From positions 1 through 64,000 of the forward strand of contig CAVWXN010000009.1 of assembly GCA_963759125.1 (NCBI GenBank): a DNA stretch of 64,000 nucleotides, read 5' to 3'. A model generated the notes under the pieces. The model was not told the origin of the DNA and did not search any database. It worked only from the letters and a program-made list of their open reading frames with translations. This stretch comes from JABDQA01 sp963759125 (GTDB lineage Bacteria > Desulfobacterota > Desulfobulbia > Desulfobulbales > Desulfocapsaceae). A program made the translations under genes and the position numbers. The first letter of the stretch is position 1. Each line of letters begins with the position of its first letter. Positions 1 to 10,136 of this stretch are shown piece after piece.

Positions 1-123
1 CCCTGGAGGCCAATGAATCAAGCCCGAAGGGTTGCGCAGCAGGCGCCATCAATTCACCATTGCTGTCTTTACGGGAGAGAATCTATAGGTAGTGAAATAA
101 AAATGGCTTGGATTTTCTTCTTG

Positions 124-342
124 TTAATCTTCTTTATCACCGGCATAATCATTCGCATCATTGTCAGCTCCATCCTGCTCGACCTTGACGCTTTCGTCGC
201 CGGCGACTGTTACGCCTCGTGATTTGAAGAGGACATTCAGAGCCAGGAACTCATCGTCCACTTCTTCTTCGACCGTTTCCGGCTTAATATCCGGGTCGCT
301 GTACCACTCCTCTCTGAGTTCTGCCAGTTTATCTTGTCCCAT
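124..342 (-). CDS. small acidic hypothetical protein (72 aa)
   Basis: I do not recognise this protein. The reading frame is short but credible. An ATG at 342 is preceded on the minus strand by a GAGGA ribosome-binding sequence about seven bases upstream, and the frame is closed by a stop at 124. The product is strongly acidic, with Glu/Asp-rich stretches in the middle and at the C-terminus, has no cysteine and no membrane segment, and is probably a soluble cytoplasmic protein. It lies downstream of the universal stress protein gene on the same strand and could be co-transcribed with it. No function can be assigned. A spurious frame cannot be excluded because the surrounding sequence is error-prone. 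Confidence 0.5.
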   Translation of the reverse strand: MGQDKLAELREEWYSDPDIKPETVEEEVDDEFLALNVLFKSRGVTVAGDESVKVEQDGADNDANDYAGDKED

Positions 343-464
343 TGTGTTCCTCGCAATTTCTATGCGCTCTGCATTTCAGGTTACCTGCCTACCTGCGCGA
401 TACATTAATCATTTCCGTCTAAAATATTATGGCCTCGATTATCTGGATCCGGCAGGGAACCCTA

Positions 465-895
465 TTAAAAAAGCAGGACCGGGCAGGAAACATTGTGGAG
501 CACATAACTGGCAACCGATCCGAACAGAACGTTGCGAATCTGCCCGCCCCGTTCATGTCTGCCGATCACAATCAGGTCGAAGCCATCCCTTTCAGCAATT
601 TCTGAGATAACCCGCTGAGGAGTCCCGAAATCAATTACCGTCTCCAACTCGAAGCCTGCTTCCCTGAGTTTGACACAATGCTTATCGAGCAGCGTCCATG
701 CCCCCTTTCCGTGCATTATCCTTGACCATGTCCAGCTGAATATCCGGAATCATTTTGTAGGTCAACAGCCCTTTGTCAATGACATAAAGCAGGGTCAGCG
801 TCTGAGGGAACCTGTCTTTGAGCCTATATTATCGAGTCCACGGTAGAACGGGCCGTCGACGAGTCGTTAACCGGTACGAGAATTTTGGGATCCAT
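465..895 (-). CDS. universal stress protein (UspA family), frameshifted as read
   Basis: The C-terminal half shows the UspA nucleotide-binding core: DLIVIGRHERGG, then FGSVASYVLHNVSCPVLLF, matching the family pattern G-x2-G-x9-G-S-V-x3-V-x7-PVL. The N-terminus begins MDPKILVPVNDSS, the usual first beta strand, from the ATG at 895. The two ends lie in different frames, and the middle (a stretch beginning LKDRFPQTLTLLYVIDKG) lies in between, so at least two single-base errors are present, near 835 and near 715. It follows the TRAP permease genes on the same strand. That arrangement recalls TRAP-linked Usp proteins such as TeaD, which binds ATP and modulates the transporter. Regulation of the TRAP system is therefore plausible but inferred. 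Confidence 0.75.
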
Positions 896-935
896 ACGAT
901 TCGTATCTCCTGTTCTCTATTCTTTTGGTCTCCAG

Positions 936-2223
936 CTATCCATAGACCAATCTGGGCAGAAACAATACCAGACCGGGCCAGAAGGTCATGATCAGCAGAA
1001 TTCCTATTTGTATCATTAAAAAGGGCAGTACCGCTTTTGATACATAGACGATATCTTTGTTCACCGTTGCTCCGGATATGTAGAGACTGACACCAAGCGG
1101 CGGCGTACAGTAGCCGATCCCGAGATTGATGGTCATCAAAAGGCCGAAATGCATGGTATCGATGCCGAACTTGGCGAGCAGCGGCAGAAATATCGGCGTC
1201 AGGATAAGGGTTGCCGAAATGATGTCCATGAACATGCCGATAATCAGCAGCAGGATGTTGACCGACAGCAGGAACACCCATGGAGAAGAAATGTTCTCGA
1301 CAACCACCGTGGCGATTTTTCCGGGAATCTGCTCAAACGTCAGATATTCGCCGAACACCGATGCGCCTGCAACAATTACCAGCAGGGTTGACGACGTTAT
1401 CGCCGACTGAACAACAACCCGTTTCAGCGAGCGGAATTTCATATCCCGATGAATACAGGTTTCCACGAAAAATGCGTAGAAACAGGCAACGACCGCCGCC
1501 TCATTGGCGGTAAACAGGCCGGAATAGATGCCGCCGAAAATCAGCACCGGAAGAAAAAGTGCCCAGATACTTTCCTTGAACATTGCAAGCACTTCCGAGA
1601 GCGAAGGCCGCGGACGCCTGGTCATACCCATCTTCTTGCAGAAAAAATAGGCATAGAGGCTCATCGCCAGCATAATTGTCAGGCCCGGGATAAAGCCGGT
1701 AAGAAAGAGTGCCTCCAACTGATCGTTGCTGACCATGGCATAGAGAATCATAGCGATTGAAGGCGGAACGATAACGCCGAGAATCGGGGCCGTGGTCATC
1801 AGGCCAACCGAAAATTTTTCATCATACTTATTTTCGATCAGCGCCGGAATCATAAAACTGCCGATCGCAACGACGGTGGCAACCGTCGAACCCGAGATGG
1901 CGCCGAAAAACCCGCAGGCGAGTAACCCCGGCCATGGCGAGACCGCCCGGCAGAAAACCAACCATCACATTGGCCGCCTTGATAAGTTTTTCGACAATCG
2001 ACCCGGTGGTCATGATATTGCCGCAGAGCACGAAAAAGAGCACGACGATCAGCGCAAATTTATCCATGCTGCGATAGAGCACTTCGATAACGATCTGCGG
2101 ATCGATGCCGATCAGGAAAACGAGGCCGATCATGCCGGTAAAAAACAGCGCCATAAATACGGGAATGGTTGACGCGAGACAGCCAAGCAGGATAGCGACA
2201 ATGATAAGATAGCTGCTGTCCAT
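936..2223 (-). CDS. dctM: TRAP transporter large permease DctM, one frameshift
   Basis: This is the large, roughly 12-helix membrane subunit of a tripartite ATP-independent periplasmic transporter, which couples Na+ or H+ flow to uptake of organic acids. The restored length is about 429 residues, normal for DctM. The N-terminal part (MDSSYLIIVAILLGC to VGFLPGGLAMAGV) is in one frame. The rest (ACGFFGAISGSTVATVVAIGS onward, including the conserved LGVIVPPSIAMILY and STPPLGVSLY-like segments) is in another, with the break near 1925. Both halves are rich in hydrophobic helices. The start overlaps the end of dctQ, as is usual in TRAP operons. The frame break is more likely a sequence error than a real split. 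Confidence 0.85.
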
Positions 2224-2228
2224 CGCTC

Positions 2229-2736
2229 AGTTGTCCCCCGTAATATCCTGCCGGTCGACGATCTTCCCAGATCATAATCAGCGTGCGTAGAACACATCAT
2301 CACCCCATCAGCGGCAGAACCGCATAGAACGACCACTCAGGCAATCGCAGTGTTGCGGTCCTGGCATACTCGTCCTGATACATCATCATCGTCATCTGCC
2401 CACCGAGATAGACCATGATTCCGGCAAAAACGAGTACTCCAGATGTGAAAACAGCGTAAGTGGCTTTTTCAGAAACGGGAACAATCTGCGGCAAGCGCGT
2501 CGATGCGGATCAGCGAACGGCCTCTGATTGCCGCGACACAGCCGATATAGGTTGAAAAATAAATGACTTTGCGCACCACTTCATCCGACCAGTAGAGGCT
2601 GTAGTCGTCGGTCGTCTTTCGCAGTATGACGTTGGCCATCGCCGTCAGAAGCGCAGCGCATACGGCAATAAACAGCGACCACTCCTCGACGAAGAAAAGC
2701 GCGGTCGATCAGTCCTTAAAGTATTTTTTTCACCAT
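2229..2736 (-). CDS. dctQ: TRAP transporter small permease DctQ, several frameshifts
   Basis: Small four-helix subunit of the TRAP transporter. It must be pieced together from several frames. A start near 2736 (MVKKIL) is followed by LFFVEEWSLFIAVCAALL, then YSLYWSDEVVRKVIYFSTYIG and VAAIRGRSLIRIDAL, then a frame change near 2490 into PQIVPVSEKATYAVF and LPEWSFYAVLPLMG. Further changes near 2300 and 2245 lead to a likely end at DRQDITGDN just before dctM. The WSDEVVRK segment and the RG-x5-ID motif are typical of DctQ. At least four indels would be needed, so gene decay cannot be ruled out, although every gene around it shows similar breaks. Confidence 0.7.
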
Positions 2737-2756
2737 TACAGTCATTCGTTCAAGGC

Positions 2757-2791
2757 AAAAAAAAAGGTCGGAGAAGATGGCTTCTCCGACC
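2757..2791 (-). terminator. intrinsic terminator between dctP and dctQM
   Basis: Read on the minus strand, an 11-bp perfect stem (bases 2766-2776 with 2781-2791) closes a four-base loop and is followed at once by nine T residues. It sits 24 bases after the dctP stop and about 20 bases before the dctQ start. It would stop most transcripts after dctP and let a fraction read into dctQM, giving more binding protein than membrane subunits. Confidence 0.85.
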
Positions 2792-2814
2792 GCATAAATA
2801 CTGGCGCGACTGAG

Positions 2815-3868
2815 CTAAGAGCCAGAATCAGGTTTAATTGCCCAGTTTTGCCTCACTGTGGCGAGATAGTCGGGACCGATCTTCTCTCCCCATTTCTCAG
2901 ACTGGTCGGCCAGCTTTTTCAACTCGCCAATGTCGGCCTCGGGCAGTGGATAAACTCCACTCCTGCCTCCTTTGCCGCAGCGATCTGGTCATCATGCTGT
3001 TTTCTGGTCGCATCACGGGTGGCGGCACTTTCTTCGGCAATAACATCGAGAAAAGCTGCCTGCACATCTTCGGGCAGTTTGTCCAGCCAGCGCTTGTTGA
3101 TCAGATGAACGAACAGCCCCTGGGCATAGTTCAACTCGGTGAAGGATTTGGCGATGGTGAATTTCTTGGTGATGTTACAGACAATCGCCGTATGATCGAG
3201 ACCGTTGATAACACCGGTCTGCAAGCGCCTGCGGCACATCTGGCCAAGGCATAACGGTAAATTTCAAACCCCAGGCCTTATAGGAATCGGTATTGACCGG
3301 TGCCTCGGCAATGCGGAAATTGACGCCTTTGGCATCGGCGATCGATTTTGACCGGTGTGGTCGTGGCCCAGCCATAAGGCCCGTAGCCGGTAATATCGGC
3401 GACCACGATACCGCTTTCCAGTGCCGCCTCTGCAAATGGTGTCCAGATTTCAGGATCGTTTCTGAAGGTATCGAGTTTGTCAAAGGTATCGACAACATAG
3501 GGCAGATTGACGATACCGAGACGATCAGCGACATTGGCTGCAGCCACAGAAGAACTGAGCATGCCTTGCACGGCACCCAGCTTCAGCTTGCTGATAACAT
3601 CTTTTTCTCCGCCAAGCTGTGCCAGCGGACGATAATCGACATAGATCCGGCCATTGGTTTTTTCCCATACTTTGTCGCGAATACTGTATCCGACGGCAAC
3701 ACCTTCGATGACCGGGTGCGAAATATTGGACAGAATATAGGTAAATTCTGCACCACTGGGATCAAATTTGGGTTTCCAGGCGGCCAGCGGGTCTTTTTTT
3801 TCCGCACCCGTTACGAGGCCCGGAAGACAGAATAGGGAAATCAACAGGGCGACTAATAGCTTTTTCAT
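2815..3868 (-). CDS. dctP: TRAP transporter solute-binding protein DctP, frameshifted
   Basis: Periplasmic substrate-binding subunit of the TRAP system. The ATG at 3868 has a strong GGAGAG ribosome-binding sequence and begins a Sec signal peptide (MKKLLVALLISLFCLPGLVTGA). The mature protein shows DctP features: the VWEKTNGRIYVDYRPLAQLGGEKDVISKL segment (split here by position only) and ADRLGIVNLPYVVDTFDKL. The C-terminus (ELKKLADQSEKWGEKIGPDY, ending IKPDSGS) can be read to a stop at 2815, but in a different frame. At least three indels lie between 3360 and 2945. The restored length is about 350 residues, normal for the family. The substrate cannot be named from sequence; carboxylates or 2-oxoacids are usual. 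Confidence 0.85.
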
Positions 3869-4161
3869 GACAACTCTCCTCTCCTCAGAAAATGAATGGT
3901 GGAAGGGCTAGATCCTTGGGCAATTCAGGAAGACAATGAAATATTGTTGTACACTGCCATCGGACTCCACTTAACATAATTGACCTTGATAATCAATTGC
4001 TTTGGACGATTTGACTATTTTGATTGAGGTTTTCCGCAGCCACCTTTCTTTTTCCTCAAAAACAAACCTTTCCCTTTTAAAAATCTGCCATATTATATGA
4101 GTACGACAATGTGGTATAATAATAACAACCTATTCGCCAATAAAGACCAAGTACACCCAAT
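3869..4161. other. divergent intergenic region between dctP and iscA-like gene
   Basis: This AT-rich stretch without a gene separates divergent transcripts. It holds two short inverted repeats that could be operator sites for dctP: ACAAT-n5-ATTGT at 3933-3947, and AATTGA with TCAATT at 3978-3998. The iscA-side promoter is listed separately. The operator reading is a guess from symmetry alone. Confidence 0.35.
4112..4120 (+). promoter_or_regulatory. extended -10 promoter for the iscA-like gene
   Basis: TGGTATAAT is a perfect TATAAT hexamer with the extended -10 TGn element, 42 bases before the ATG at 4162. No good -35 hexamer lies at the usual distance, which is common for extended -10 promoters. 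Confidence 0.5.
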
Positions 4162-4565
4162 ATGATACAGATTACTGAAAAAGCAGAAAAAATGCTGCGC
4201 ACCCAGGGAGCTGGAGATAGTACATTTCTCAGGGTAATTGTCAAAACCGGAGGATGCGCCGGTATGACCTATGACGCCGAAATCGACTCGGAGATGCTCA
4301 GCGATGAAAAAGTCCTGGAGAGCCATAACGGCATAGATATCGTTTCCAATATCGAGTCCATCCCGAACCTCCTGGGTCTGTCATCGACTATTCCGATGAC
4401 CTTATCACGGCCGGTTTTCGTTTCAACAACGGAAACAACGAATCATCGTGCGGCTGCGGCGCCAGTTTCGGCCTGAGCGGCTTCCCTGAACTCGACAACG
4501 GGGGTGATGAGCTGTGGCACATAACACGATCCCCCTTCTGGGCGGCAAGTCCGTTCATTGCATAA
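4162..4565 (+). CDS. HesB/IscA-family iron-sulfur carrier, one frameshift
   Basis: A-type iron-sulfur carrier that would bind a [Fe-S] cluster or iron and pass it to apoproteins. The start MIQITEKAEKMLRTQG is the usual first helix. The first conserved cysteine lies in VKTGGCAGMTYD. The second part (VIDYSDDLITAGFRFNN, then SSCGCGASF with the conserved Cys-Gly-Cys pair) is in a different frame because one G appears to be missing near 4378. The restored protein is about 134 residues, slightly longer than typical IscA, with a short extra C-terminal tail whose exact end is uncertain. It stands alone, without iscS or iscU nearby, so its partner enzymes must lie elsewhere. Confidence 0.8.
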
Positions 4566-4780
4566 ACGAACAGCAGATGGCCGAGGCCTGGCGCTTGCCG
4601 AGCAAGAAACCGGATCTTCGGAAAAAATTCAGGCAGCTCTGGCAGCACTGGAAAATGAATTGACCAGAAACGAACGCGCAGCGCTGGCCTTCGTGATTAT
4701 CAGCAGACTTGAAAGCGACCCCCACTGCCACAGGCTGAGCACTGTCAGCAGCCTCCTCAGACAGTCATACCGGGAGGAGG
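4514..4780 (+). CDS. small hypothetical protein, frame and end uncertain
   Basis: I do not recognise this protein. A GTG at 4514 begins VAHNTIPLLGGKSVHCINEQQMAEA. After a probable single-base error near 4580 this continues as LALAEQETGSSEKIQAALAAL and ELTRNERAALAFVIISRLES, an amphipathic, helix-rich stretch of protein-like composition. It follows the iscA-like gene directly, probably in the same transcript, and runs convergently toward glyA. The end cannot be fixed: without further errors the frame would run antisense over the 3' end of glyA. Being a helical partner of the Fe-S carrier is only a positional guess. Confidence 0.3.
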
Positions 4781-5998
4781 AAAATCCTTGCAGAAGGAAG
4801 CGATATGCGCCGGCAATTTCTGCTATCAGGTGGTGGTTTTCCGGTTCCGAAATTACAGCGTTGATCCATTCACCCACCTGAACCATCTCTTTTTTCCTGA
4901 ATCCGCGCGAGGTTACGGCCGCAGTGCCGAGCCTGATTCCGCTGGGACTGCTCGGTTTCCTCGGGTCAAAGGGCACGGCGTTGTAGTTAACCACCATACC
5001 GGCCAGGTCAAGCGCCTGGGCGGCGGGTTTACCGCCGATATTCTTGCTGGTCACATCAATCAGCAGCAGATGGTTATCGGTTCCCCCGGTAATCAGCTTG
5101 AAGCCGTTCCCAGTATAGTTTCAGCCGAGTCCGCCCGTTCTCAACGACCTGCCGGGCGTAATCCTTAAAATCCTCGCTGCCGCCTCCTTAAACGCCACTG
5201 CCATGGCCGCCGTCGTGTGGTTATGCGGCCCTCCCTGCAGGCCGGGAAAAACCGCTTTGTCGATCGCTGCCGCAAACTTTCTTTGCAGAGTATCATTGCT
5301 CCTCTCGGGCCACGCAGGGATTTATGGGTAGTGGTCGTAACCACATCGGCAAAAGGGATCGGTGAGGGATGTGCGCCGCCGGCGACAAGACCGGCAAAAT
5401 GAGCCATGTCCACCATCAGCAGGGCACCGCACTCATCGGCAATGGCTCTGAAGCGTTCAAAATCGATAATCCGCGGATACGCTGAGTGACCGGCAATAAT
5501 CATTTTCGGCCTGCAGGAGAGCGCCTTTTCGCGGATGTCATCATAGTCGATCAGGCCGGTCTCCCTGTTCAGGGCGTAGGACTCGGCATCGAAATATTTA
5601 CCTGAAATACTGACTTTGGCACCGTGAGTCAGGTGCCCCCCATGGGGCAGAGCCATACCAAAAATAGTGTCGCCGGGTTTCAGAAAGGCCAGATATACCG
5701 CGACATTTGCCGGTGAACCTGAATAGGGCTGGACATTAACATGCTCAGCACCAAACAGATTCTTGGCCCGTTCGATGGCGATACACTCGATCTGGTCGAT
5801 GATCTGTTGACCTTCGTAGTAACGTTTGCCGGCATAGCCTTCCGAATATTTATTGGTCAGCACCGTACCCGTGGCCTGGAGCACGGCGGATGACACGTAA
5901 TTTTCTGATGCGATAAGCCGGATTTTATCGAACTGCCGTTTTTCCTCCAGCTTGATAAGCTCAAATATTTCGCTGTCTGTCGATTTGATATCTTCCAA
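4758..5998 (-). CDS. glyA: serine hydroxymethyltransferase GlyA, frameshifted
   Basis: Pyridoxal-phosphate enzyme interconverting serine and glycine while loading one-carbon units on tetrahydrofolate. The first 260 residues are clear: IASENYVSSAVLQATGT, NKYSEGYAGKRYYEG, NVQPYSGSPANVAVY, and the active-site lysine region VTTTTHKSLRGPRGAMI. Homology then continues in other frames (DKAVFPGLQGGPH region, DNHLLLIDVTSKNIGGK, FDPRKPSSPSGIRLGT, TSRGF), finishing FCKDFPPPGMTV at a stop at 4758. At least three indels are present, near 5285, 5110 and 4805. The restored length is about 413 residues, as expected. The gene is the last of a minus-strand run with the PNPOx-like and radical SAM genes. Confidence 0.9.
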
Positions 5999-6060
5999 CT
6001 CCTGCTCCCTCCGGTTGCCTTTGCTAACTCTATTGAGTTTTTATTTATCGTCGCCTGTGA

Positions 6061-6637
6061 TCAGTTCGGCAGCCTCAGCGTCACCGGAACAGTTCTCTGT
6101 TCCAGGAAACTGCTGAGGGAGCGCTTCTCTTCATCACTTTTTTTCTGGGCCAGTTCCCGCTTGCCGCTGATCCGCTCGATTCTTACCGCAACTACTTCGC
6201 ACAGGGCAACCGCCTTGGTTTCGCTGGTTATCTTCTGGAACTGACGTCCGTCAGGTTCGTGGCTTGCCACCGGGCATTGAGCGCTGCAGTTTTTCTTCGA
6301 TATCCCTGACGATTTCGGCCCTGCCACGTATGATAACACAATGGTAAAACTGGGTAACCCTGCAACTTTCAGGGTTATCACCATAATAGTCGAGATCGAG
6401 ATAGGCAAGCGGAATATCCACCTCAAAACAGACCCTGGAGTCCCTTTTAAAATTGTCCAGTTTTTCACCGGCCCTGGCGCAGTGGAAATATATCGATCCA
6501 CGATGGTACACGTAGTTTACCGGTGTGATATAGGGATAACCGTCGCACCCCGCTGGTAGCCATTCTGCCCATCCGGGCGGGCTCAGAACAGCATCCATTT
6601 CGGCCCTGTCGGTAATTTCACATTGTTTTCTTTTCAT
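6061..6637 (-). CDS. pyridoxamine 5'-phosphate oxidase-like flavin protein (NimA type), frameshifted
   Basis: The protein has the split-barrel flavin-binding fold of the PNPOx/NimA group. Recognisable parts are ITDRAEMDAVLS, then an ARMGRMATS segment readable in a neighbouring frame near 6560, then CDGYPYITPVNYVYHRGSIYFH, which is the diagnostic DG-P-Y-P-Y signature, then NFKRDSRVCFEVD and the C-terminus ALCEVVAVRIERISGK in another frame after about 6270. The restored length is about 190 residues. Family members bind FMN or haem and some reduce nitro compounds. The natural substrate is unknown here. At least three single-base errors disrupt the frame. It lies between the radical SAM gene and glyA on one strand. 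Confidence 0.7.
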
Positions 6638-6691
6638 CGCCTCTACCTTCAGATAGTTCCTCTCCTGAATTTACTGATTTTAGGACGGGAA

Positions 6692-7467
6692 CTATATGTC
6701 GAGTCCGCTCTCGGTAGCAATGGCAGCCCGACAACCAGTTTGATCGATTCTTTCCACCTGATCAGCGGGTTGTCTTTCAGCGAATCGAAACAACCAGAAT
6801 CTTCTGGTCATCCTGTTCCGATCTGACGCGTTCGACTTAGCCGCTGCCTCACTGGAATCGATCCACACCCGCTCTTCGATCCGGTTCATTTTGCCGACCC
6901 AGATCGAATCGGTGAACAAAGGTTCGATCTCACGATCAGTTCCACAAGATCCTCCAGGTCGAGCATCGGCTCGATGCTCACCGAAGTCGCGAATCCTCTC
7001 AAAGGCCAGCCGCAAACTCTCCAGCCGTTCCGGGTAAGCAGGTGCTCCCGGTTCCCAGAACCACAGGATATCATCATCTCTGGCCGTGATGGTAAATCGA
7101 AACAGAATCCGCTTCTGCTCCCCGTCAAAACGATCGCAGAGCCGCTCGAGGCATGATACTGAAGGTTTGGACACAACCAGAACCCGGTTGTCAGCCGCCA
7201 GCAAGCTGCTTATAACCTCAAGCGCTTCGTCAGATTGTCATCGATGATATCATGGGCAGTCGGAAACATAACCTGGCCAGGATAGCATGGCTGGACTGCA
7301 TCGACCATTTCCTTCGATGATCCGGCTCTGGGCCCACTCGCCAAGCGGCAGAATCGTCCCCTTTTCAGAGCAGCCAGTCGAGCATAACAGTACCGACAAT
7401 CGTAGGGACAGCCGACACAGCAGTTGATTTCCGCCACTGCCCATTCCTTGGTACCCCTGATCATCAT
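6692..7467 (-). CDS. radical SAM protein, photolyase-like (SPL/Rv2578c type), frameshifted
   Basis: The cluster motif C-x3-C-x2-C occurs as CCVGCPYDCRYCYARL close to the N-terminus, preceded by RGTKEWAVAEIN. This is the layout of radical SAM proteins annotated as DNA-repair photolyase-like. Downstream segments typical of the family lie in alternating frames: VMFPTAHDIIDDNL, ALEVISSLLAADNRVLVVSKP, FRFTITARDDDILWFWEPGAPAYPERLESL, FATSVSIEPMLD, WVGKMNRIEERVW. About three indels are implied, near 7225, 7000 and 6935. The restored length is about 258 residues. The chemistry is radical S-adenosylmethionine, but the substrate is not known. Calling it DNA repair rests on distant similarity only. Confidence 0.7.
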
Positions 7468-7481
7468 GAAAGACAGATCTA

Positions 7482-8193
7482 TTAACTAAAACGTTCCCAC
7501 AAACCACACAGTTCGCTGATACCTTTTGCGGCAAATCGCTTGATCGATGAGAACTGGTGAGTCGCGTAACCGGGGTTGTTTGCGGTTAGCTGGATTTCGA
7601 CCCAGTCTTCACCGGCCATCACGAAATTACCGTCGCCGTCGGCACTGGAATCTTCCGGATAATCAAGATCGAGTAAAACCTCCCCGGCGACAACGCCAAC
7701 GGAAACAGCTGCCAGGTGGAATCAGTTCAGGAACTGTGCTAAGAAGATTTTCGGACGCCATTCTGAGTAATCGCATTTTTCACGGCCAGAGCCGCGCCAG
7801 TAATCGAAGCGGTCCGGGTGCCGCCGTCGGCGTTAAGCACATCGCAGTCGACCCGCAGCGTAAGCCCTCGAGCGTCACGAAGATCAACCATCATCACGCA
7901 GGCTGCTGCCCGATCAACCGCTGAATTTCCATGCTCCGTCCCGACTGCCCCCCGATTTCGCGCCGATATCTCGACGAAGTGGCACCAGGTAAGAATGGAA
8001 TATTCCGCGGTTATCCAGCCTTTGGGCCCGTACCTTCGAGAAACGGCGGGCACTTGTTCCTTCAAGGCTGACCGCGCAAATCACATGGGTATTGCCGGTT
8101 TTGATCAGCAACGACGCATAGGCCTGAGGCTGAATATCTGCATTCACCGAAAAAGGTCTGAGCTCGCCTGCTGAACGGTTGTTGCTTCGCATA
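7482..8193 (-). CDS. rph: ribonuclease PH, frameshifted
   Basis: Phosphorolytic 3'-5' exoribonuclease that trims tRNA 3' ends. The N-terminus MRSNNRSAGELRPFSVNADI and KTGNTHVICAVSLEG are typical, as is the central DLRDARGLTLRVDCDVLNADGGTRTASITGA, which is the RNase PH signature ahead of the phosphate-binding site. The C-terminal part reads LDLDYPEDSSADGDGNFVMAG, then VEIQ, then FAAKGISELC to a stop at 7482. The pieces lie in at least four frame segments. The restored length is about 237 residues, as expected. The partner dITP pyrophosphatase gene often found next to rph is absent; the next gene downstream is the radical SAM protein, 14 bases away. Confidence 0.88.
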
Positions 8194-8220
8194 TGGTTAT
8201 AAACCTTTAGGGTATCTTTA

Positions 8221-9517
8221 TTAGATTTGTCGTTTATCGATGACCCGGTCGCCTTTACCGTTAAATCGTTCCAGGCTCCGTTCCTCGACCAGTTTGACAT
8301 TAACCCCGACACCCAGCTCGGACGGCCAGTCTCTTCTTGATAGATCGACCATGGTCCGCTGTTTTTTCATCTGGTCGAAGAAGATCGATTCGACCACTTC
8401 AATCATCACCGTAACCTTATCCTCGTTATTTTCCCGCTCGATGATAAGATTGTAATGGGGCTGGGTACCTTCGATATCGAAAAGGATCGACTCAATCTGC
8501 GTGGGAAATACATTGACCCCCTTGATAATCAGCATATCGTCGGTCCTGCCGGTAATCCGTTCGATACGTTTGAAGGTTCGACCGCATGGACACGGTTCAG
8601 GAAGCAGTCGGGTCAGATCCCTTGTTCGATACCTGATAACCGGAAAAGCCTCTTTGGTAAGCGTCGTGATAACCAGTTCTCCGATATCGCCGGGTTCAAC
8701 CGGTTCCAGACATGAGGATCGAGAATTTCCATCAGAAAATGATCTTCATTGACATGCAGACCATTGCATTCTTGACATTCGCCGGCAACTCCCGGCCCCA
8801 TCACTTCCGACAGGCCATAGTTGTCAGTGGCCAGGATGCCGAGCCGTTCACTGATCTCCTTCTCTCATTTTCTCGGACCATGGCTCGGCTCCAAAAAGAC
8901 CGAATTTCAGCGAAAGACCGTTCGGGTTAATCCCCATATCCATCATCACATCAGCAATTTTCAAGGCATAGGAAGGCGTACAGACCAATGCGGTGGTCTT
9001 GAAATCCTGCATGATCTGGATCTGCCGCCGGGTATTGCCGGATGAAATGGGGATAACCGAGGCACCGAGTCTTTCCGCCCCGTAATGCAATCCGAATCCG
9101 CCGGTGAACAGTCCGTATCCAAAAGCAATCTGAATCACGTCGTTTGCACTGACTCCGGCCATGCGTCAGAATACGGGCAATCAGGTTGGACCAGGTGTTA
9201 ATATCATTTTGCGTATAACCGACCACCGTCGCCATACCGGTGGTTCCCGACGAGGAATGGATCCTGACCACATCTCTCAAGGGTACGGCAAACATGCCGT
9301 ACGGGTAGTTGTTGCGGAGATCCTGTTTGGTGGTAAACGGCAGACGTCTGATATCATCGAGGCTTGTAAACGATTCCAGATCGATTTTTTCCTCCTTGAA
9401 GTTATTCCGGTAAAACGGGACATGCGTTGCTACCCGGCCCAATGCCGTCTGCAGCCTGTCCAGTTGAAGTGCGGTCAATTCATCAGCGGCCATCTGCTCA
9501 TTGTTATCCCAAAACAT
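8221..9517 (-). CDS. paaK: phenylacetate-CoA ligase (copy 1), frameshifted
   Basis: Adenylate-forming ligase converting phenylacetate or a related aryl acid, ATP and CoA to the aryl-acetyl-CoA, AMP and PPi. The frame starting MFWDNNEQMAADELTALQLDRLQ carries the acyl-adenylate P-loop HSSSGTTGMATVVGYT. Later segments in other frames are GYGLFTGGFGLHYGAERLG, VMMDMGINPNGLSLKFGLFGAEPWSE and the C-terminal MLIIKGVNVFPTQIESILFD, ending DRVIDKRQI. It is a paralogue of the ligase at 10137-11452. At least four single-base errors are implied. It closes the aryl-2-oxoacid gene run and is followed after 27 bases by rph. Confidence 0.88.
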
Positions 9518-9689
9518 TATGTCCACCACCAGTTCATTGCCCCTAGCGTTGCACAATTCCGCTGCTAGGGGGCTTCGATTGGTGAAGCTGCCCTGAACAT
9601 CAAACCGGATTCACTGGTACCGTCAGATAATGCTGAACAAACGAGGCGGGCTTGACGGTTTAACAGCGGACTGCAGCTATGAAATGTTT

Positions 9690-10121
9690 CTAGAGATTAT
9701 AGACCTGACTGCTTTCAAGAATCGTGAATCCTTCCTGCTGAAGCGAGTCGATCGCCAGGGTCATATCGTCAAAACGAAAAATCAACACCGCATTTTCTCC
9801 GGTTTTATTGACAAAGGCATACATGTACTCAACATTGAGGCCGATTTTCTGGATACAGTCAAGCACCGCCGCCAGTCCACCGGTTCGTCCGGCACTTCAA
9901 CGGCAATCACCGTTGTTTTACCAACCGTAAATCCTTTTTCCTTCAGCGCCTTTTCAGCCTCCTCGACCTTATCCACGATCAGTCTCAAAATCCCGAAGTC
10001 AGCCGTATCGGCAACCGAAAGAGCACCGGATATTGATATTGTTTTCGGCCAAGATCGCTGTTATTTCAGCCAAGCGTCCCGATTTATTCTCCAGAAATAC
10101 TGCAATCTGTTCTACCCGCAT
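9690..10121 (-). CDS. tandem ACT-domain protein, frameshifted
   Basis: An amino-acid-sensing ACT protein of the type found beside phenylacetate-CoA ligases and IOR genes. The start MRVEQIAVFLENKSGRLAEIT at 10121 is a standard ACT beta-alpha unit. A frame change near 10035 leads to DFGILRLIVDKVEEAEKALKEKGF, and another near 9885 to LDCIQKIGLNVEYMYAF and ENAVLIFRFDDM, the second ACT unit. The restored protein has about 143 residues and two ACT modules. It sits between the two paaK copies on the same strand. A role in sensing aromatic amino acids is inferred from context. Confidence 0.75.
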
Positions 10122-10136
10122 GATTCTCTCCCGGTC

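Noticed and set aside
3930..3965. Sigma-54 promoter upstream of dctP
   Set aside because: A TGGCA-like start is present on the minus strand, but the GC dinucleotide of the -12 element is missing at the required spacing.
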